Below, piece after piece: positions 54,934-64,000 of a DNA stretch of 64,000 nt. The stretch is from Streptococcus oralis subsp. dentisani (lineage in GTDB: Bacteria > Bacillota > Bacilli > Lactobacillales > Streptococcaceae). The translations under genes and the position numbers were made by a program. How positions within the stretch are numbered: the first letter of the stretch is position 1; every line of letters begins with the position of its first letter. The stretch lies in the NCBI RefSeq assembly GCF_007475365.1, contig NZ_CP034442.1:62001-126000 (forward strand), written 5' to 3'. The notes below the pieces were generated by a model, which worked only from the letters and a program-made list of their open reading frames with translations, did not search any database and was not told the DNA's origin.

Positions 54934-56976
54934 ATGAGAAAATTCAATAGCCATTCGATTCCGATTCGGCTTAATTTACTGTTTGCGATAGTTATCCTGC
55001 TGTTTATGACCATTATCGGTCGATTGTTATACATGCAGGTACTGAATAAAGATTTCTATGAAGCAAAGTTGGCATCAGCCAGTCAGACTAGGGTGACAAC
55101 CAGTTCAGCTCGAGGGCAGATTTATGATGCAACAGGGAAACCCTTGGTAGAAAACACACTCAAGCAAGTTGTTTCTTTCACACGAAACAATAAGATGACG
55201 GCGGCAGAGTTGAAGGAGACGGCTAAAAAACTGCTGACTTATGTAAATGTAACCTCCCCTGATCTGACAGATCGACAGATTGCAGACTATTACTTGGCGG
55301 ACCAGGACGTTTACAAAAAAACAGTCGAATCCTTGCCAAGCGATAAACGTCTGGATTCAGATGGGAACCGTTTATCGGAAGCGACGCTCTACAATAATGC
55401 GGTTGAAAGCATAGACGTGAGTCAACTCAATTATACAGATGACCAGAAAAAGGAAATCTATCTCTTTAGTCAGCTCAATGCAGTTGAAAATTTTGCGACG
55501 GGCACCATTTCAACAGATGCCTTGGATGATACTCAGGTTGCTCTTGTGGCTTCTGCATCCAAGGAATTACCGGGCATTAGCATTTCAACCTCATGGGACC
55601 GAAAAGTACTGGACACTTCTCTATCGTCTATCGTCGGTAGCGTTTCAAGTGAAAAGTCAGGTCTTCCAGCTGAGGAAGTTGACGCTTATCTCAAGAAAGG
55701 CTACTCTCTCAATGACCGAGTGGGAACTTCTTATCTTGAAAAGCAATATGAAGATGTCCTCCAAGGCAAACGCTCTGTCAAAGAAGTGCATCTCGACAAA
55801 CACGGAAATATGGAAAGTGTGGAAAATGTCGAGGAAGGAAGCAAGGGAAACAATATCAAACTAACGATTGACTTAGCTTTCCAAAATGGAGTGGATGACC
55901 TGCTTAAGAGCTACTTTAACTCCGAGTTGAGTAATGGTGGCGCTAAATATTCTGAAGGGGTCTACGCTGTGGCCCTCAATCCCAAAACTGGTGCAGTTCT
56001 GGCGATGTCAGGTGTCAAGCATGATGTCCAATCAGGGAAATTAAGTCCAGACTCCCTAGGGACAGTTACCAACGTCTTTGTACCAGGATCTGTCGTCAAG
56101 GCCGCAACCATCAGTTCTGGTTGGGAAAATGGAGTCTTGTCAGGGAACCAGACCTTGACAGACCAACCGATTGTCTTCCAAGGTTCAGCTCCAATTAATT
56201 CTTGGTACACTCAGGCTTACGGTTCATTTCCGATTACAGCTGTGGAAGCCTTGGAGTATTCTTCTAATGCCTACATGGTTCAAACGGCCTTGGGTATTAT
56301 GGGTCAGACCTATCAACCTAATATGTTTGTTGAAACTAGCAATTTGGAATCAGCTATGGGGAAACTTCGTGCGACATTTGCGGAATATGGCCTAGGAGCT
56401 TCAACGGGTATTGATCTTCCGGATGAATCTACAGGATTTACTCCTAAGGAATATGATTTTGCCAATTATATTACCAATGCCTTTGGTCAGTTTGATAACT
56501 ATACCCCAATGCAATTGGCCCAGTACGTTGGAACTATTGCCAACAACGGTGTTCGGATTGCCCCCCACATTGTTGAGGGGATTTATGGAAACAACGAACA
56601 AGGTGGCTTAGGGAACTTAATCCAATCTGTTGAAACTAAGGAAATGAATAAAATTAATATCTCTGAGTCTGATGTTTCCATCCTCCAACAAGGATTTTAT
56701 CAAGTTTCGCATGGAACGAGTGCTCTAACAACTGGTCGTGCCTTTTCAAATGGCGCCGCCGTTTCCATCAGCGGGAAAACGGGTACTGCCGAAAGTTATG
56801 TTAATGGCGGTCAAAAAGCCAATAATACCAACGCAGTCGCCTACGCACCGACCGAAAATCCCCAAATCGCGGTCGCAGTCGTCTTCCCTCACAACACCAA
56901 CCTAACAAATGGTGTCGGACCTTCGATTGCACGCGATATTATCAATCTTTATCACCAACACCATCCAATGAATTAG
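54934..56976 (+). CDS. pbp2b: Penicillin-binding protein 2b (transpeptidase), resistance-type allele
   Basis: PBP2b is a class B transpeptidase for peripheral peptidoglycan synthesis and a main beta-lactam target. The 680-residue protein has one N-terminal membrane helix (14-34), a dimerisation domain and the transpeptidase domain with Ser386 in SVVK, SSN at 443-445 and KTG at 615-617. The numbering matches the pneumococcal reference. Residue 446 is Ala (Thr in susceptible pneumococci as I recall) and residue 476 is Gly (Glu in the reference). Both are substitutions known from low-affinity alleles. Many further differences from the pneumococcal sequence fit an S. mitis-type or mosaic allele. 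It stands first in a recR-containing unit. Confidence 0.96.
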   Translation: MRKFNSHSIPIRLNLLFAIVILLFMTIIGRLLYMQVLNKDFYEAKLASASQTRVTTSSARGQIYDATGKPLVENTLKQVVSFTRNNKMTAAELKETAKKLLTYVNVTSPDLTDRQIADYYLADQDVYKKTVESLPSDKRLDSDGNRLSEATLYNNAVESIDVSQLNYTDDQKKEIYLFSQLNAVENFATGTISTDALDDTQVALVASASKELPGISISTSWDRKVLDTSLSSIVGSVSSEKSGLPAEEVDAYLKKGYSLNDRVGTSYLEKQYEDVLQGKRSVKEVHLDKHGNMESVENVEEGSKGNNIKLTIDLAFQNGVDDLLKSYFNSELSNGGAKYSEGVYAVALNPKTGAVLAMSGVKHDVQSGKLSPDSLGTVTNVFVPGSVVKAATISSGWENGVLSGNQTLTDQPIVFQGSAPINSWYTQAYGSFPITAVEALEYSSNAYMVQTALGIMGQTYQPNMFVETSNLESAMGKLRATFAEYGLGASTGIDLPDESTGFTPKEYDFANYITNAFGQFDNYTPMQLAQYVGTIANNGVRIAPHIVEGIYGNNEQGGLGNLIQSVETKEMNKINISESDVSILQQGFYQVSHGTSALTTGRAFSNGAAVSISGKTGTAESYVNGGQKANNTNAVAYAPTENPQIAVAVVFPHNTNLTNGVGPSIARDIINLYHQHHPMN

Positions 56977-56986
56977 AAAGGAACTT

Positions 56987-57583
56987 ATGCTGTATCCAAC
57001 ACCTATTGCCAAGCTGATTGATAGCTATTCAAAGTTACCAGGTATCGGGATTAAAACGGCTACCCGCCTAGCCTTCTATACCATTGGAATGTCTGATGAC
57101 GATGTCAATGAATTTGCCAAAAATCTCCTGTCTGCTAAGCGGGAGTTGACCTATTGTTCCATCTGTGGTCGCTTGACTGACGATGATCCTTGCTCTATCT
57201 GTACAGATCCAACTCGTGACCAGACAACCATCTTGGTGCTAGAAGATAGTCGCGATGTGGCTGCAATGGAAAATATCCAAGAATACCACGGACTCTATCA
57301 TGTCTTGCATGGCCTCATTTCTCCTATGAATGGCATCAGCCCAGACGATATCAATCTCAAGAGTCTCATGACTCGTCTCATGGATAGTGAGGTTTCAGAG
57401 GTTATCGTTGCGACCAATGCGACGGCTGATGGGGAAGCGACCTCTATGTACCTCTCTCGTCTCCTCAAGCCAGCTGGTATCAAGGTTACTCGTTTAGCAC
57501 GAGGCCTAGCTGTGGGAGCAGATATCGAGTATGCGGACGAAGTTACACTCTTACGAGCCATTGAAAATCGAACAGAGTTGTAG
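56987..57583 (+). CDS. recR: Recombination protein RecR
   Basis: RecR works with RecF/RecO to load RecA on gaps. The 198-residue protein has the helix-hairpin-helix start [16 protein letters not shown], the zinc finger [16 protein letters not shown] (four cysteines) and a Toprim domain (ILVLEDSRD). GAAAGGA precedes ATG 56987, ten bases after pbp2b. A terminator follows. Confidence 0.97.
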   Translation: MLYPTPIAKLIDSYSKLPGIGIKTATRLAFYTIGMSDDDVNEFAKNLLSAKRELTYCSICGRLTDDDPCSICTDPTRDQTTILVLEDSRDVAAMENIQEYHGLYHVLHGLISPMNGISPDDINLKSLMTRLMDSEVSEVIVATNATADGEATSMYLSRLLKPAGIKVTRLARGLAVGADIEYADEVTLLRAIENRTEL

Positions 57584-57627
57584 GAGTAAACAAATTTACG
57601 AACTCAATTCATTTATACAAGAACGGG

Positions 57628-57661
57628 GAGACCGAGTTTGTCGTTATCGGTCTCTTTTTAT
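57628..57661 (+). terminator. Terminator after recR
   Basis: An 8-bp stem GAGACCGA / TCGGTCTC with an 11-base loop, then TTTTTA. Confidence 0.9.
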
Positions 57662-57710
57662 ATTTCTTTACTACCAGTACCATGTTCAAGTTTCAAAAAA
57701 GAAGCAAATA

Positions 57711-57719
57711 TGATATACT
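57711..57719 (+). promoter_or_regulatory. Extended -10 promoter of ddl
   Basis: TGATATACT (-10 TATACT at 57714-57719 with a TG extension) lies 37 bases before ddl. Confidence 0.6.
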
Positions 57720-57756
57720 AAGGTGCGAGTATTCTATTAGAAAATAGGACAGTAAT

Positions 57757-58800
57757 ATGAAACAAACAATTATTCTTTTATACGGTGGACGTAGTGCGGA
57801 ACGTGAAGTCTCTGTACTATCAGCTGAGAGTGTCATGCGTGCGGTCAACTACGATCGTTTCACAGTCAAGACTTTCTTTATTAGTCAGTCAGGTGACTTT
57901 ATCAAAACGCAAGAATTTAGCCAGACTCCAGGTCAAGAGGATCGTCTCATGACTAATGAGACCATTGACTGGGACAAGAAAATTGCGCCAAGTGCTATCT
58001 ATGAAGAAGGTGCTGTAGTCTTTCCAGTTCTTCATGGTCCGATGGGTGAAGATGGCTCTGTCCAAGGATTTCTTGAAGTTTTGAAAATGCCTTATGTCGG
58101 TTGCAATATCTTGTCATCCAGCCTTGCCATGGATAAAATTACGACCAAGCGTGTTCTAGAATCTGTCGGGATTGCCCAAGTTCCTTATGTGGCCATAGTC
58201 GAAGGAGATGATGTGACTGCTAAAATCGCTGAAGTTGAAGAAAAATTGACTTATCCAGTCTTCACGAAGCCGTCAAACATGGGTTCAAGTGTCGGTATTT
58301 CTAAGTCTGAAAACCAAGAGGAACTCCGTCAAGCTCTAGAACTTGCCTTCCAATATGACAGCCGTGTCTTGGTAGAGCAAGGGGTGAATGCTCGTGAAAT
58401 CGAGGTCGGTCTTTTGGGCAACTACGATGTGAAGAGCACGCTTCCTGGTGAAGTGGTCAAGGATGTTGCCTTTTATGACTATGATGCCAAGTATATCGAT
58501 AACAAGATTACCATGGATATCCCAGCTAGAATCAGTGATGATGTGGTAGCTGTCATGCGTCAAAATGCAGAAACAGCCTTCCGTGCGATTGGTGGTCTCG
58601 GTCTGTCTCGTTGTGATTTCTTCTATACAGATAAGGGCGAGATTTTCCTAAACGAGCTCAATACCATGCCAGGTTTCACCCAGTGGTCTATGTATCCACT
58701 ACTTTGGGACAATATGGGAATCAGCTACCCAGAACTAATCGAGCGTTTGGTTGACCTTGCCAAGGAAAGTTTTGACAAGCGCGAAGCGCATTTGCTATAA
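57757..58800 (+). CDS. ddl: D-alanine--D-alanine ligase
   Basis: Ddl joins two D-alanines for the peptidoglycan stem. The 347-residue ATP-grasp protein has the N-terminal [19 protein letters not shown]-binding [16 protein letters not shown] and the metal site [18 protein letters not shown] (cores [10 protein letters not shown] and NELNTMPG). The Tyr/Phe position that decides D-Ala or D-Lac specificity was not assigned. It stands before murF, whose product adds the dipeptide it makes. Confidence 0.97.
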   Translation: MKQTIILLYGGRSAEREVSVLSAESVMRAVNYDRFTVKTFFISQSGDFIKTQEFSQTPGQEDRLMTNETIDWDKKIAPSAIYEEGAVVFPVLHGPMGEDGSVQGFLEVLKMPYVGCNILSSSLAMDKITTKRVLESVGIAQVPYVAIVEGDDVTAKIAEVEEKLTYPVFTKPSNMGSSVGISKSENQEELRQALELAFQYDSRVLVEQGVNAREIEVGLLGNYDVKSTLPGEVVKDVAFYDYDAKYIDNKITMDIPARISDDVVAVMRQNAETAFRAIGGLGLSRCDFFYTDKGEIFLNELNTMPGFTQWSMYPLLWDNMGISYPELIERLVDLAKESFDKREAHLL

Positions 58801-58885
58801 AAATGAAAGAGAGGGTAGAAGCCAGAACCGTCACCTGCCAGGTGAATGAAGTTCTCGGACTTCAACCCTTTTTAAAGGAGTAGAA

Positions 58886-60259
58886 ATGAAATTAACAATC
58901 CACGAAGTAGCCCAAGCTGTTGGAGCTAAAAATGATGTTAGTCTTTTTGCGGACGTTCAGTTAGAAAAAGCTGAGTTTGACAGTCGTTTGATTGGGCCAG
59001 GTGATTTGTTTGTGCCACTCAAAGGTGCGCGTGATGGTCATGACTTTATCGAAACAGCTTTTGAAAATGGTGCAGCAGTAACCCTCTCTGAGAAGGAAGT
59101 AGAAGGTCATCCCTACATTCTAGTAGCTGATGTTTTGACTGCCTTTCAAACCCTAGCTGCCTACTATCTTGAAAAAACGGGTGTTGATGTCTTTGCTGTT
59201 ACAGGTTCAAATGGCAAGACAACGACCAAGGATATGTTGGCGCATTTACTGTCAACGACCTACAAGACATACAAAACTCAAGGCAATTACAATAATGAGA
59301 TTGGCCTTCCTTACACGGTTCTTCACATGTCTGAGGGGACAGAAAAGTTGGTCTTGGAGATGGGGCAGGATCACTTGGGAGATATCCATCTCTTGTCTGA
59401 ATTGGCTCATCCAAAAACAGCCATCGTGACCTTGGTTGGAGAAGCCCATTTGGCCTTTTTCAAAGACCGTTCAGAGATTGCTAAAGGAAAAATGCAAATT
59501 GCAGACGGTATGACTTCAGGTTCCTTGCTTTTAGCTCCGACTGACCCTATTGTAGAGGCCTACTTGCCTACTGATAAAAAGGTGATTCGTTTTGGTCAAG
59601 GAGCAGAACTAGAAATAACAGACTTGGTTGAGCGTAAGGATAGTCTGACCTTTAAGGCGAATTTCTTGGGACAAACCCTCGATTTGCCAGTAACTGGCAA
59701 GTACAATGCCACCAATGCTATGATTGCTGCTTATGTGGCTCTACAAGAAGGAGTTTCAGAGGAGAAGATTCGTCAGGCTTTCCAAAATCTTGAATTGACT
59801 CGTAACCGTACCGAGTGGAAGAAAGCTGCCAACGGAGCAGATATTCTGTCAGATGTTTACAATGCCAATCCAACTGCTATGAAGCTAATTTTAGAGACTT
59901 TCTCTGCTATTCCAGCTAATGAAGGTGGCAAGAAAATTGCTGTTCTAGCAGACATGAAGGAACTCGGTGACCAATCTATCCAACTCCATAACCAGATGAT
60001 TCTGAGCCTATCGCCAGATGTGCTTGATATGGTTATTTTCTATGGAGAAGACATTGCCGAATTAAGCCAGCTGGCCAGTCAAATGTTCCCAATCGGTCAT
60101 GTATTCTACTTTAAGAAAACTGCGAGCGAAGATCAATTTGAAGACCTTGTCAAGCAGGTCAAGGAAAGCCTCGGTGCCAATGACCAAATTCTGCTCAAAG
60201 GCTCGAACTCTATGAATCTAGCTAAGTTGGTAGAAAGTTTAGAAAATGAATGCAAGTGA
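58886..60259 (+). CDS. murF: UDP-MurNAc-tripeptide D-alanyl-D-alanine ligase
   Basis: MurF adds D-Ala-D-Ala to the UDP-muramyl tripeptide in the cytosol. The 457-residue Mur ligase has GSNGKTTTKDML for ATP, the central NEIGLPYTVL and ENMGQDHLGDI-type segment (here LVLEMGQDHLG), and the C-terminal SDVYNANPTAMK. AAGGAG precedes ATG 58886. An imperfect hairpin CACCTGCCAGGTG lies in the 85-base gap after ddl. It overlaps the next gene by 14 bases. Confidence 0.97.
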   Translation: MKLTIHEVAQAVGAKNDVSLFADVQLEKAEFDSRLIGPGDLFVPLKGARDGHDFIETAFENGAAVTLSEKEVEGHPYILVADVLTAFQTLAAYYLEKTGVDVFAVTGSNGKTTTKDMLAHLLSTTYKTYKTQGNYNNEIGLPYTVLHMSEGTEKLVLEMGQDHLGDIHLLSELAHPKTAIVTLVGEAHLAFFKDRSEIAKGKMQIADGMTSGSLLLAPTDPIVEAYLPTDKKVIRFGQGAELEITDLVERKDSLTFKANFLGQTLDLPVTGKYNATNAMIAAYVALQEGVSEEKIRQAFQNLELTRNRTEWKKAANGADILSDVYNANPTAMKLILETFSAIPANEGGKKIAVLADMKELGDQSIQLHNQMILSLSPDVLDMVIFYGEDIAELSQLASQMFPIGHVFYFKKTASEDQFEDLVKQVKESLGANDQILLKGSNSMNLAKLVESLENECK

Positions 60260-60857
60260 TTTTACCAAGTATCTGCAAAGAATGCTAGCTATTACGGATA
60301 CTGGATTAACCTTTACAAAAGATCCTTTTGACTGTGAGCGATACGAGGACTTGCGAAGTTTGTTTAGCGAAATGTTGAATCAGGTATCAGACCTCGATGC
60401 AGAAGAAGTGGCAGAAGTCTTGAAACCAACTTCCGCTTACGCGACTCCTCTGATGGACGTCCGTGCTTGGATTGTTGAGGATGAAAAAGTCTGTTTAGTT
60501 AGAGGAAAAGGAGAGGATAGTTGGGCTTTGCCAGGTGGATTTGGTGAAGTCGGCTATTCTCCAACTGAAAATATTCTTAAAGAAATTGAAGAAGAAACCG
60601 GTTTTACAGCAAAAACAGAAAGGTTACTTGCAGTTTTTGACACCAATCGTTTCCAACTACAGAGCAAACAATATGCAAAGTTTGTGTTTGAATGTAAGCT
60701 TCTTGATGGACAATTTCAAGAGAATCAAGAAATTGCTGACCTTCAATTTTTTGCCATCGACCAATTGCCAGCCTTATCTGAAAAACGCATCACCAAGGAA
60801 CAAATGGAGATTCTTTGGCAGGTTTATAAAGGACAAAGAGACCAATATATTGACTAA
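60246..60857 (+). CDS. NUDIX hydrolase with N-terminal extension (YjhB/ADP-ribose pyrophosphatase-like)
   Basis: A 203-residue protein. Residues 1-65 form a helical extension, followed by the Nudix domain. The box LPGGFGEVGYSPTENILKEI continuing with EEETGF departs from the strict pattern: the first Glu and the Arg are replaced (Tyr, Lys) while the EExGU part is kept. This variant box is typical of the YjhB-like group that hydrolyses nucleotide-sugar or ADP-ribose substrates. It starts inside the murF end. Confidence 0.87.
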   Translation: MNASDFTKYLQRMLAITDTGLTFTKDPFDCERYEDLRSLFSEMLNQVSDLDAEEVAEVLKPTSAYATPLMDVRAWIVEDEKVCLVRGKGEDSWALPGGFGEVGYSPTENILKEIEEETGFTAKTERLLAVFDTNRFQLQSKQYAKFVFECKLLDGQFQENQEIADLQFFAIDQLPALSEKRITKEQMEILWQVYKGQRDQYID

Positions 60858-60948
60858 GGAGATGATTATCGTATTTCTAAATTCATTTTTGTCAAGTAGC
60901 ATGGTATAATAATATGCAAGAAAATTTTGAACTAATGAGGAAAACTAG

Positions 60949-61653
60949 ATGAATTTATGGAATATTTTCTTTACGCCCCAAGCAACAGAACCACCTAAAT
61001 TTGACCTTTTTTGGTATATCAGCCTATTTACGCTCTTAGCCGTAACCTTTTTTACAGCTTATCGTTACCGTGAAAAGAAGGCTTGTCAACGATTTTTCCA
61101 AATTTTGCAAGCTGTCCAGTTAATCCTTCTTTATGGTTGGTATTGGGTTAATCATATGCCACTGTCAGAAAGCTTACCATTTTATCATTGCCGTATGGCT
61201 ATGTTTGTGGTGCTTTTACTTCCAGGTCAGTCCAAATATAAGCAGTACTTTGCATTGTTGGGGACATTTGGTACATTAGCAGCTTTTGTTTATCCTGTGC
61301 CAGATGCCTATCCTTTCCCACATATTGCTATCTTGTCCTTTATCTTTGGGCATTTAGCTCTCTTGGGAAACTCCCTGATTTATCTATTAAGACAGTATGA
61401 TGGACGATTGCTGGATGTGAAGCGGATTTTTCTCATGACCTTTGCGCTAAATGCCTTGATTTTTGTGGTCAATTTGGTGACAGGCGGAGATTATGGTTTC
61501 CTAACAAAACCACCATTAGTCGGAGATCATGGGTTAGTAGCCAACTACTTGATTGTATCTTTTACTTTGTCAGTTGCTATCAGTTTGACAAGGAAAATTT
61601 TAGAAGCTTTTTTGGAGCAAGAGGAAGAAAAATTTCTCGTAAAGAAAGTTTAA
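60949..61653 (+). CDS. YwaF/TIGR02206-like membrane protein
   Basis: A 234-residue protein with about six or seven membrane helices, motifs YWVNHMPLSESLPFYHCRMA (core LPFYHCRMA) and GGDYGFLTKPP, as in the TIGR02206/YwaF family of unknown function. A TATAAT at 60905-60910 lies about 40 bases before ATG 60949, and TGAGGAAA gives the ribosome site. It is a single gene ending at a large hairpin terminator. Confidence 0.8.
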   Translation: MNLWNIFFTPQATEPPKFDLFWYISLFTLLAVTFFTAYRYREKKACQRFFQILQAVQLILLYGWYWVNHMPLSESLPFYHCRMAMFVVLLLPGQSKYKQYFALLGTFGTLAAFVYPVPDAYPFPHIAILSFIFGHLALLGNSLIYLLRQYDGRLLDVKRIFLMTFALNALIFVVNLVTGGDYGFLTKPPLVGDHGLVANYLIVSFTLSVAISLTRKILEAFLEQEEEKFLVKKV

Positions 61654-61665
61654 TTTTAAGCTCAG

Positions 61666-61714
61666 ATTGAAGAAAAAGTCCATTTTGGACAATTTTCTTC
61701 AATCTTTTTCTTTT
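61666..61714 (+). terminator. Long hairpin terminator
   Basis: GATTGAAGAAAA with ATTTTCTTCAATC and an inner AGTCCA / TGGACA stem form a hairpin of about 17 bp, followed by TTTTTCTTTT. Confidence 0.9.
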
Positions 61715-62064
61715 ACTAGAGAAAGTAAAAAAACTCTTAAAAACAGCATTAGATCAGTATTCCTAAGAGTTTCTGCTATATGGTAATCAATCTTCAAAAG
61801 AGAAATTTATTAATTACTGGATAGGATTTGTCTACGTTATGAAGCTTGATTTTAAGCTTTCTTTTTTCATGAATTCGATTTTTTATAACTTGCTTGGAAA
61901 AAAGAAAAGTATAGGAAGAGAAAGTGAAAAAATGGTAAGGAAATTTATGAAAAACTAAGCACGATTGGATTTTTTGTGTTATAATATTTTGTGAATAGCT
62001 GTGTCTCGTCACAGTTATTAAAAATAGAAGTGAGAAACTTGGAAGACAGAGAGGACGCAATGTA
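61715..62064. other. Non-coding region upstream of ftsA
   Basis: No gene is supported. A second inverted pair ACTCTTA ... TAAGAGT (61734-61770) follows the terminator. The rest is AT-rich. The ftsA promoter lies near 61977-61985: an extended -10 TGTTATAAT with a perfect TATAAT. The transcript would have a leader of about 70 bases, longer than most here. Confidence 0.6.
61977..61985 (+). promoter_or_regulatory. Extended -10 promoter of ftsA
   Basis: TGTTATAAT, a TG extension plus perfect TATAAT (61980-61985), 79 bases before the ftsA start. Confidence 0.65.
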
Positions 62065-63441
62065 ATGACTAGAGATGGTTTTTTTACAGGCTTAGATATC
62101 GGAACTAGCTCCATCAAAGTGCTGGTTGCCGAACATAGAGATGGTGAAGTAAATGTAATTGGCGTTAGCAATGCCAAGAGTAAAGGTGTCAAAGACGGGA
62201 TTATCGTTGATATTGAGGCTGCTGCTTCAGCAATTAAATCCGCAATTTCCCAGGCAGAAGAGAAGGCAGGAATTTCAATCAAGTCTGTTAATGTTGGTTT
62301 ACCAGCAAATCTCTTGCAGGTTGAACCAACTCAAGGAATGATTCCTGTAACATCAGATACAAAAGAAATTACAGATCAAGACGTAGAGAATGTTGTCAAA
62401 TCAGCTTTGACAAAGAGCATGACGCCTGATCGTGAAGTGATTACTTTCATTCCAGAAGAATTTATCGTAGATGGTTTCCAAGGTATTCGTGACCCTCGTG
62501 GCATGATGGGGGTGCGTTTGGAAATGCGTGGCTTACTTTACACAGGACCTCGTACCATTCTTCATAACCTTCGTAAAACCGTGGAGCGTGTGGGAATTCA
62601 TGTTGACAACGTCATCATCTCACCATTAGCGATTGTAAATTCAGTTCTTAATGAGGGAGAACGTGAGTTTGGCGCGACAGTGATTGATATGGGTGGTGGA
62701 CAGACTACAGTTGCAACCATTCGCAATCAAGAATTGCAATTTACAAATATCTACCAAGAAGGTGGAGAATATGTCACTAAAGACATTTCCAAGGTCTTAA
62801 AAACTTCCCAAAAAATCGCAGAAAGTTTGAAACTAAACTATGGTGAAGCTTATGTTCCACTAGCAAGTAACGAGACTTTCCAAGTTGAAGTCATTGGTGA
62901 AGTAGAGCCCGTTGAAGTGACAGAAAGTTACTTAGCAGAAATTATCTCAGCACGTATCAAACATATTTTTGATCAAATTAAACAGGAGTTAGACAGAAGA
63001 CACTTGTTGGATTTACCAGGTGGTATCGTTCTGATCGGCGGGAATGCGATTTTGCCAGGAGTTGTCGAATTGGCGCAAGAAGTGTTTGGTGTTCGAGTGA
63101 AACTCTATGTGCCAAATCAAGTGGGAATTCGCAACCCTGCTTTTGCCCATGTAATCAGCTTGTCTGAGTTTGCAGGTAAATTGACAGAAGTGAATCTTCT
63201 GGCTCAAAAGGCAGTCAGAGGAGATGAATTCCTTCGTCAAAAACCAATTAATTTTGGTGTTTCAAATCAAAGTGTTACACCGATTATACAAACAACTCCA
63301 GTGCAACCAGCTACTGCAGCAACTGAAATCACACCTGACAGTGGCCTTGCTCCAAGAGACGAATTCCAAGCAAGTTCTCAAGATAAACCGAAATTAACAG
63401 ACCGTTTCCGTAGCTTGATCGGAAGCATGTTTGATGAATAA
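62065..63441 (+). CDS. ftsA: Cell division protein FtsA
   Basis: FtsA is the actin-like protein that tethers FtsZ to the membrane. The 458-residue protein has phosphate-1 motif [13 protein letters not shown], the 1C domain, [12 protein letters not shown] (phosphate 2) and [13 protein letters not shown] (adenosine). The C-terminal helix [16 protein letters not shown] is the amphipathic membrane anchor. The Gln/Thr/Pro-rich linker at about 400-440 is typical of streptococci. The ribosome site is weak (ACGCAATGTA). ftsZ follows after 16 bases. Confidence 0.97.
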   Translation: MTRDGFFTGLDIGTSSIKVLVAEHRDGEVNVIGVSNAKSKGVKDGIIVDIEAAASAIKSAISQAEEKAGISIKSVNVGLPANLLQVEPTQGMIPVTSDTKEITDQDVENVVKSALTKSMTPDREVITFIPEEFIVDGFQGIRDPRGMMGVRLEMRGLLYTGPRTILHNLRKTVERVGIHVDNVIISPLAIVNSVLNEGEREFGATVIDMGGGQTTVATIRNQELQFTNIYQEGGEYVTKDISKVLKTSQKIAESLKLNYGEAYVPLASNETFQVEVIGEVEPVEVTESYLAEIISARIKHIFDQIKQELDRRHLLDLPGGIVLIGGNAILPGVVELAQEVFGVRVKLYVPNQVGIRNPAFAHVISLSEFAGKLTEVNLLAQKAVRGDEFLRQKPINFGVSNQSVTPIIQTTPVQPATAATEITPDSGLAPRDEFQASSQDKPKLTDRFRSLIGSMFDE

Positions 63442-63457
63442 AAGAGGAAAAGAAATT

Positions 63458-64000
63458 ATGACATTTTCATTTGATACAGCAGCTGCTCAAGGTGCAGTTA
63501 TTAAAGTAATTGGTGTCGGTGGAGGCGGTGGTAATGCTATTAACCGCATGATCGACGAAGGTGTTTCAGGCGTAGAATTCATTGCGGCGAACACAGACGT
63601 ACAAGCCTTAAGCAGTACAAAAGCTGAAACAGTTATCCAACTCGGACCAAAGTTGACTCGTGGTTTGGGTGCTGGAGGTCGACCTGAGGTTGGTCGTAAG
63701 GCTGCTGAAGAAAGCGAAGAAGCATTGACAGCAGCAATTAGTGGGGCAGACATGGTCTTTATCACTGCTGGTATGGGTGGTGGATCTGGTACAGGAGCTG
63801 CCCCTGTTATTGCACGTATTGCTAAAGATTTAGGTGCCCTTACAGTAGGTGTTGTGACACGTCCTTTTGGATTTGAAGGAAGCAAACGTGGTCAGTACGC
63901 TGTAGAAGGAATCAACGAACTTCGCGAACATGTTGATACTTTGTTGATTATTTCAAACAACAACTTACTTGAAATTGTTGATAAGAAGACACCGCTTCTT
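63458..64000 (+). CDS. ftsZ: Cell division protein FtsZ (partial, cut by window end)
   Basis: FtsZ is the tubulin-like GTPase of the division ring. The first 181 residues are present. Seen are the nucleotide-binding [22 protein letters not shown], the tubulin signature [11 protein letters not shown], and the start of the T7 region. GAGGAAAAG precedes ATG 63458. The strand and spacing show it is in one operon with ftsA; the rest lies beyond the window. Confidence 0.98.
   Translation, partial: MTFSFDTAAAQGAVIKVIGVGGGGGNAINRMIDEGVSGVEFIAANTDVQALSSTKAETVIQLGPKLTRGLGAGGRPEVGRKAAEESEEALTAAISGADMVFITAGMGGGSGTGAAPVIARIAKDLGALTVGVVTRPFGFEGSKRGQYAVEGINELREHVDTLLIISNNNLLEIVDKKTPLL

Noticed and set aside
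61794..62282. 162-codon frame on the minus strand upstream of ftsA
   Set aside because: Half of it is antisense to ftsA and half lies in AT-rich non-coding sequence; no ribosome site or recognisable domain.

Overview
The window is a chromosomal segment of a low-GC Gram-positive coccus of the Mitis-group streptococci. The closest relatives I recognise are Streptococcus mitis and S. pneumoniae. The evidence is the gene order (trp operon, cclA, rarA, prmA/rsmE, aquaporin/trxA, nrdR-dnaB-dnaI-der, secA-aroF-aroG-acpS-alr-recG, the nan locus, pbp2b-recR-ddl-murF, ftsA-ftsZ), a BOX element, a ComX-type cin box, and protein sequences close to pneumococcal ones as I remember them. NanA and PBP2b look clearly diverged from the pneumococcal reference forms, which favours S. 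mitis or another close commensal. This species call is inference; no rRNA gene is present.

Layout. 0-2.6 kb: the end of the tryptophan operon (trpC fragment, trpF, trpB, trpA). 2.6-5.0 kb: the competence prepilin peptidase behind a cin box, a GNAT acetyltransferase and an LtrA-like membrane protein. 5.0-9.6 kb: an accessory region built around tRNA-Lys(CUU). It has one standard tRNA-Lys gene, a second diverged tRNA-Lys, a third fragment that keeps only the tRNA 3' end, and between them a DUF308/papain-like membrane protein, an AI-2E-type exporter and an HdeD-like protein. A 6S RNA candidate closes this region. 9.6-24.3 kb: rarA, small unknown and membrane genes, two Nudix/GNAT enzymes, prmA-rsmE-pepF, an aquaporin, thioredoxin, a MarR regulator with two matching operator-like sites, an lrgAB-type pair, and a GntR/ABC transporter operon. 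24.4-29.0 kb: nrdR-dnaB-dnaI-nitroreductase-der. 29-31.6 kb: TPM-domain, LemA and two small membrane proteins.

31.7-41.2 kb: secA, two tandem DAHP synthases, acpS, alr, recG, a possible 23-residue peptide gene, and a cre-controlled acetyl esterase. 41.2-54.7 kb: a complete sialic-acid unit. A surface sialidase (NanA) releases the sugar, an ABC importer (SatABC) takes it up, a lyase, a kinase and an epimerase (NPL, NanK, NanE) convert it to GlcNAc-6-P, and the RpiR-type regulator NanR sits at the end. Three promoters in this unit share a common sequence block and carry CcpA (cre) boxes. A methyltransferase gene has been inserted between nanK and nanR, flanked by two copies of the nanK tail and followed by a BOX element. 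54.9-64 kb: cell wall and division genes (pbp2b, recR, ddl, murF, a Nudix gene, a YwaF-like membrane protein, ftsA, partial ftsZ). PBP2b carries Ala446 and Gly476 beside its SSN motif, a combination typical of beta-lactam-resistant alleles.

No CRISPR array, intact transposase or prophage was seen. The most notable points are the tRNA-Lys repeat region, the duplicated nanK tail around the methyltransferase, the paired MarR-type sites, the cin box that abuts a start codon, and the PBP2b allele.
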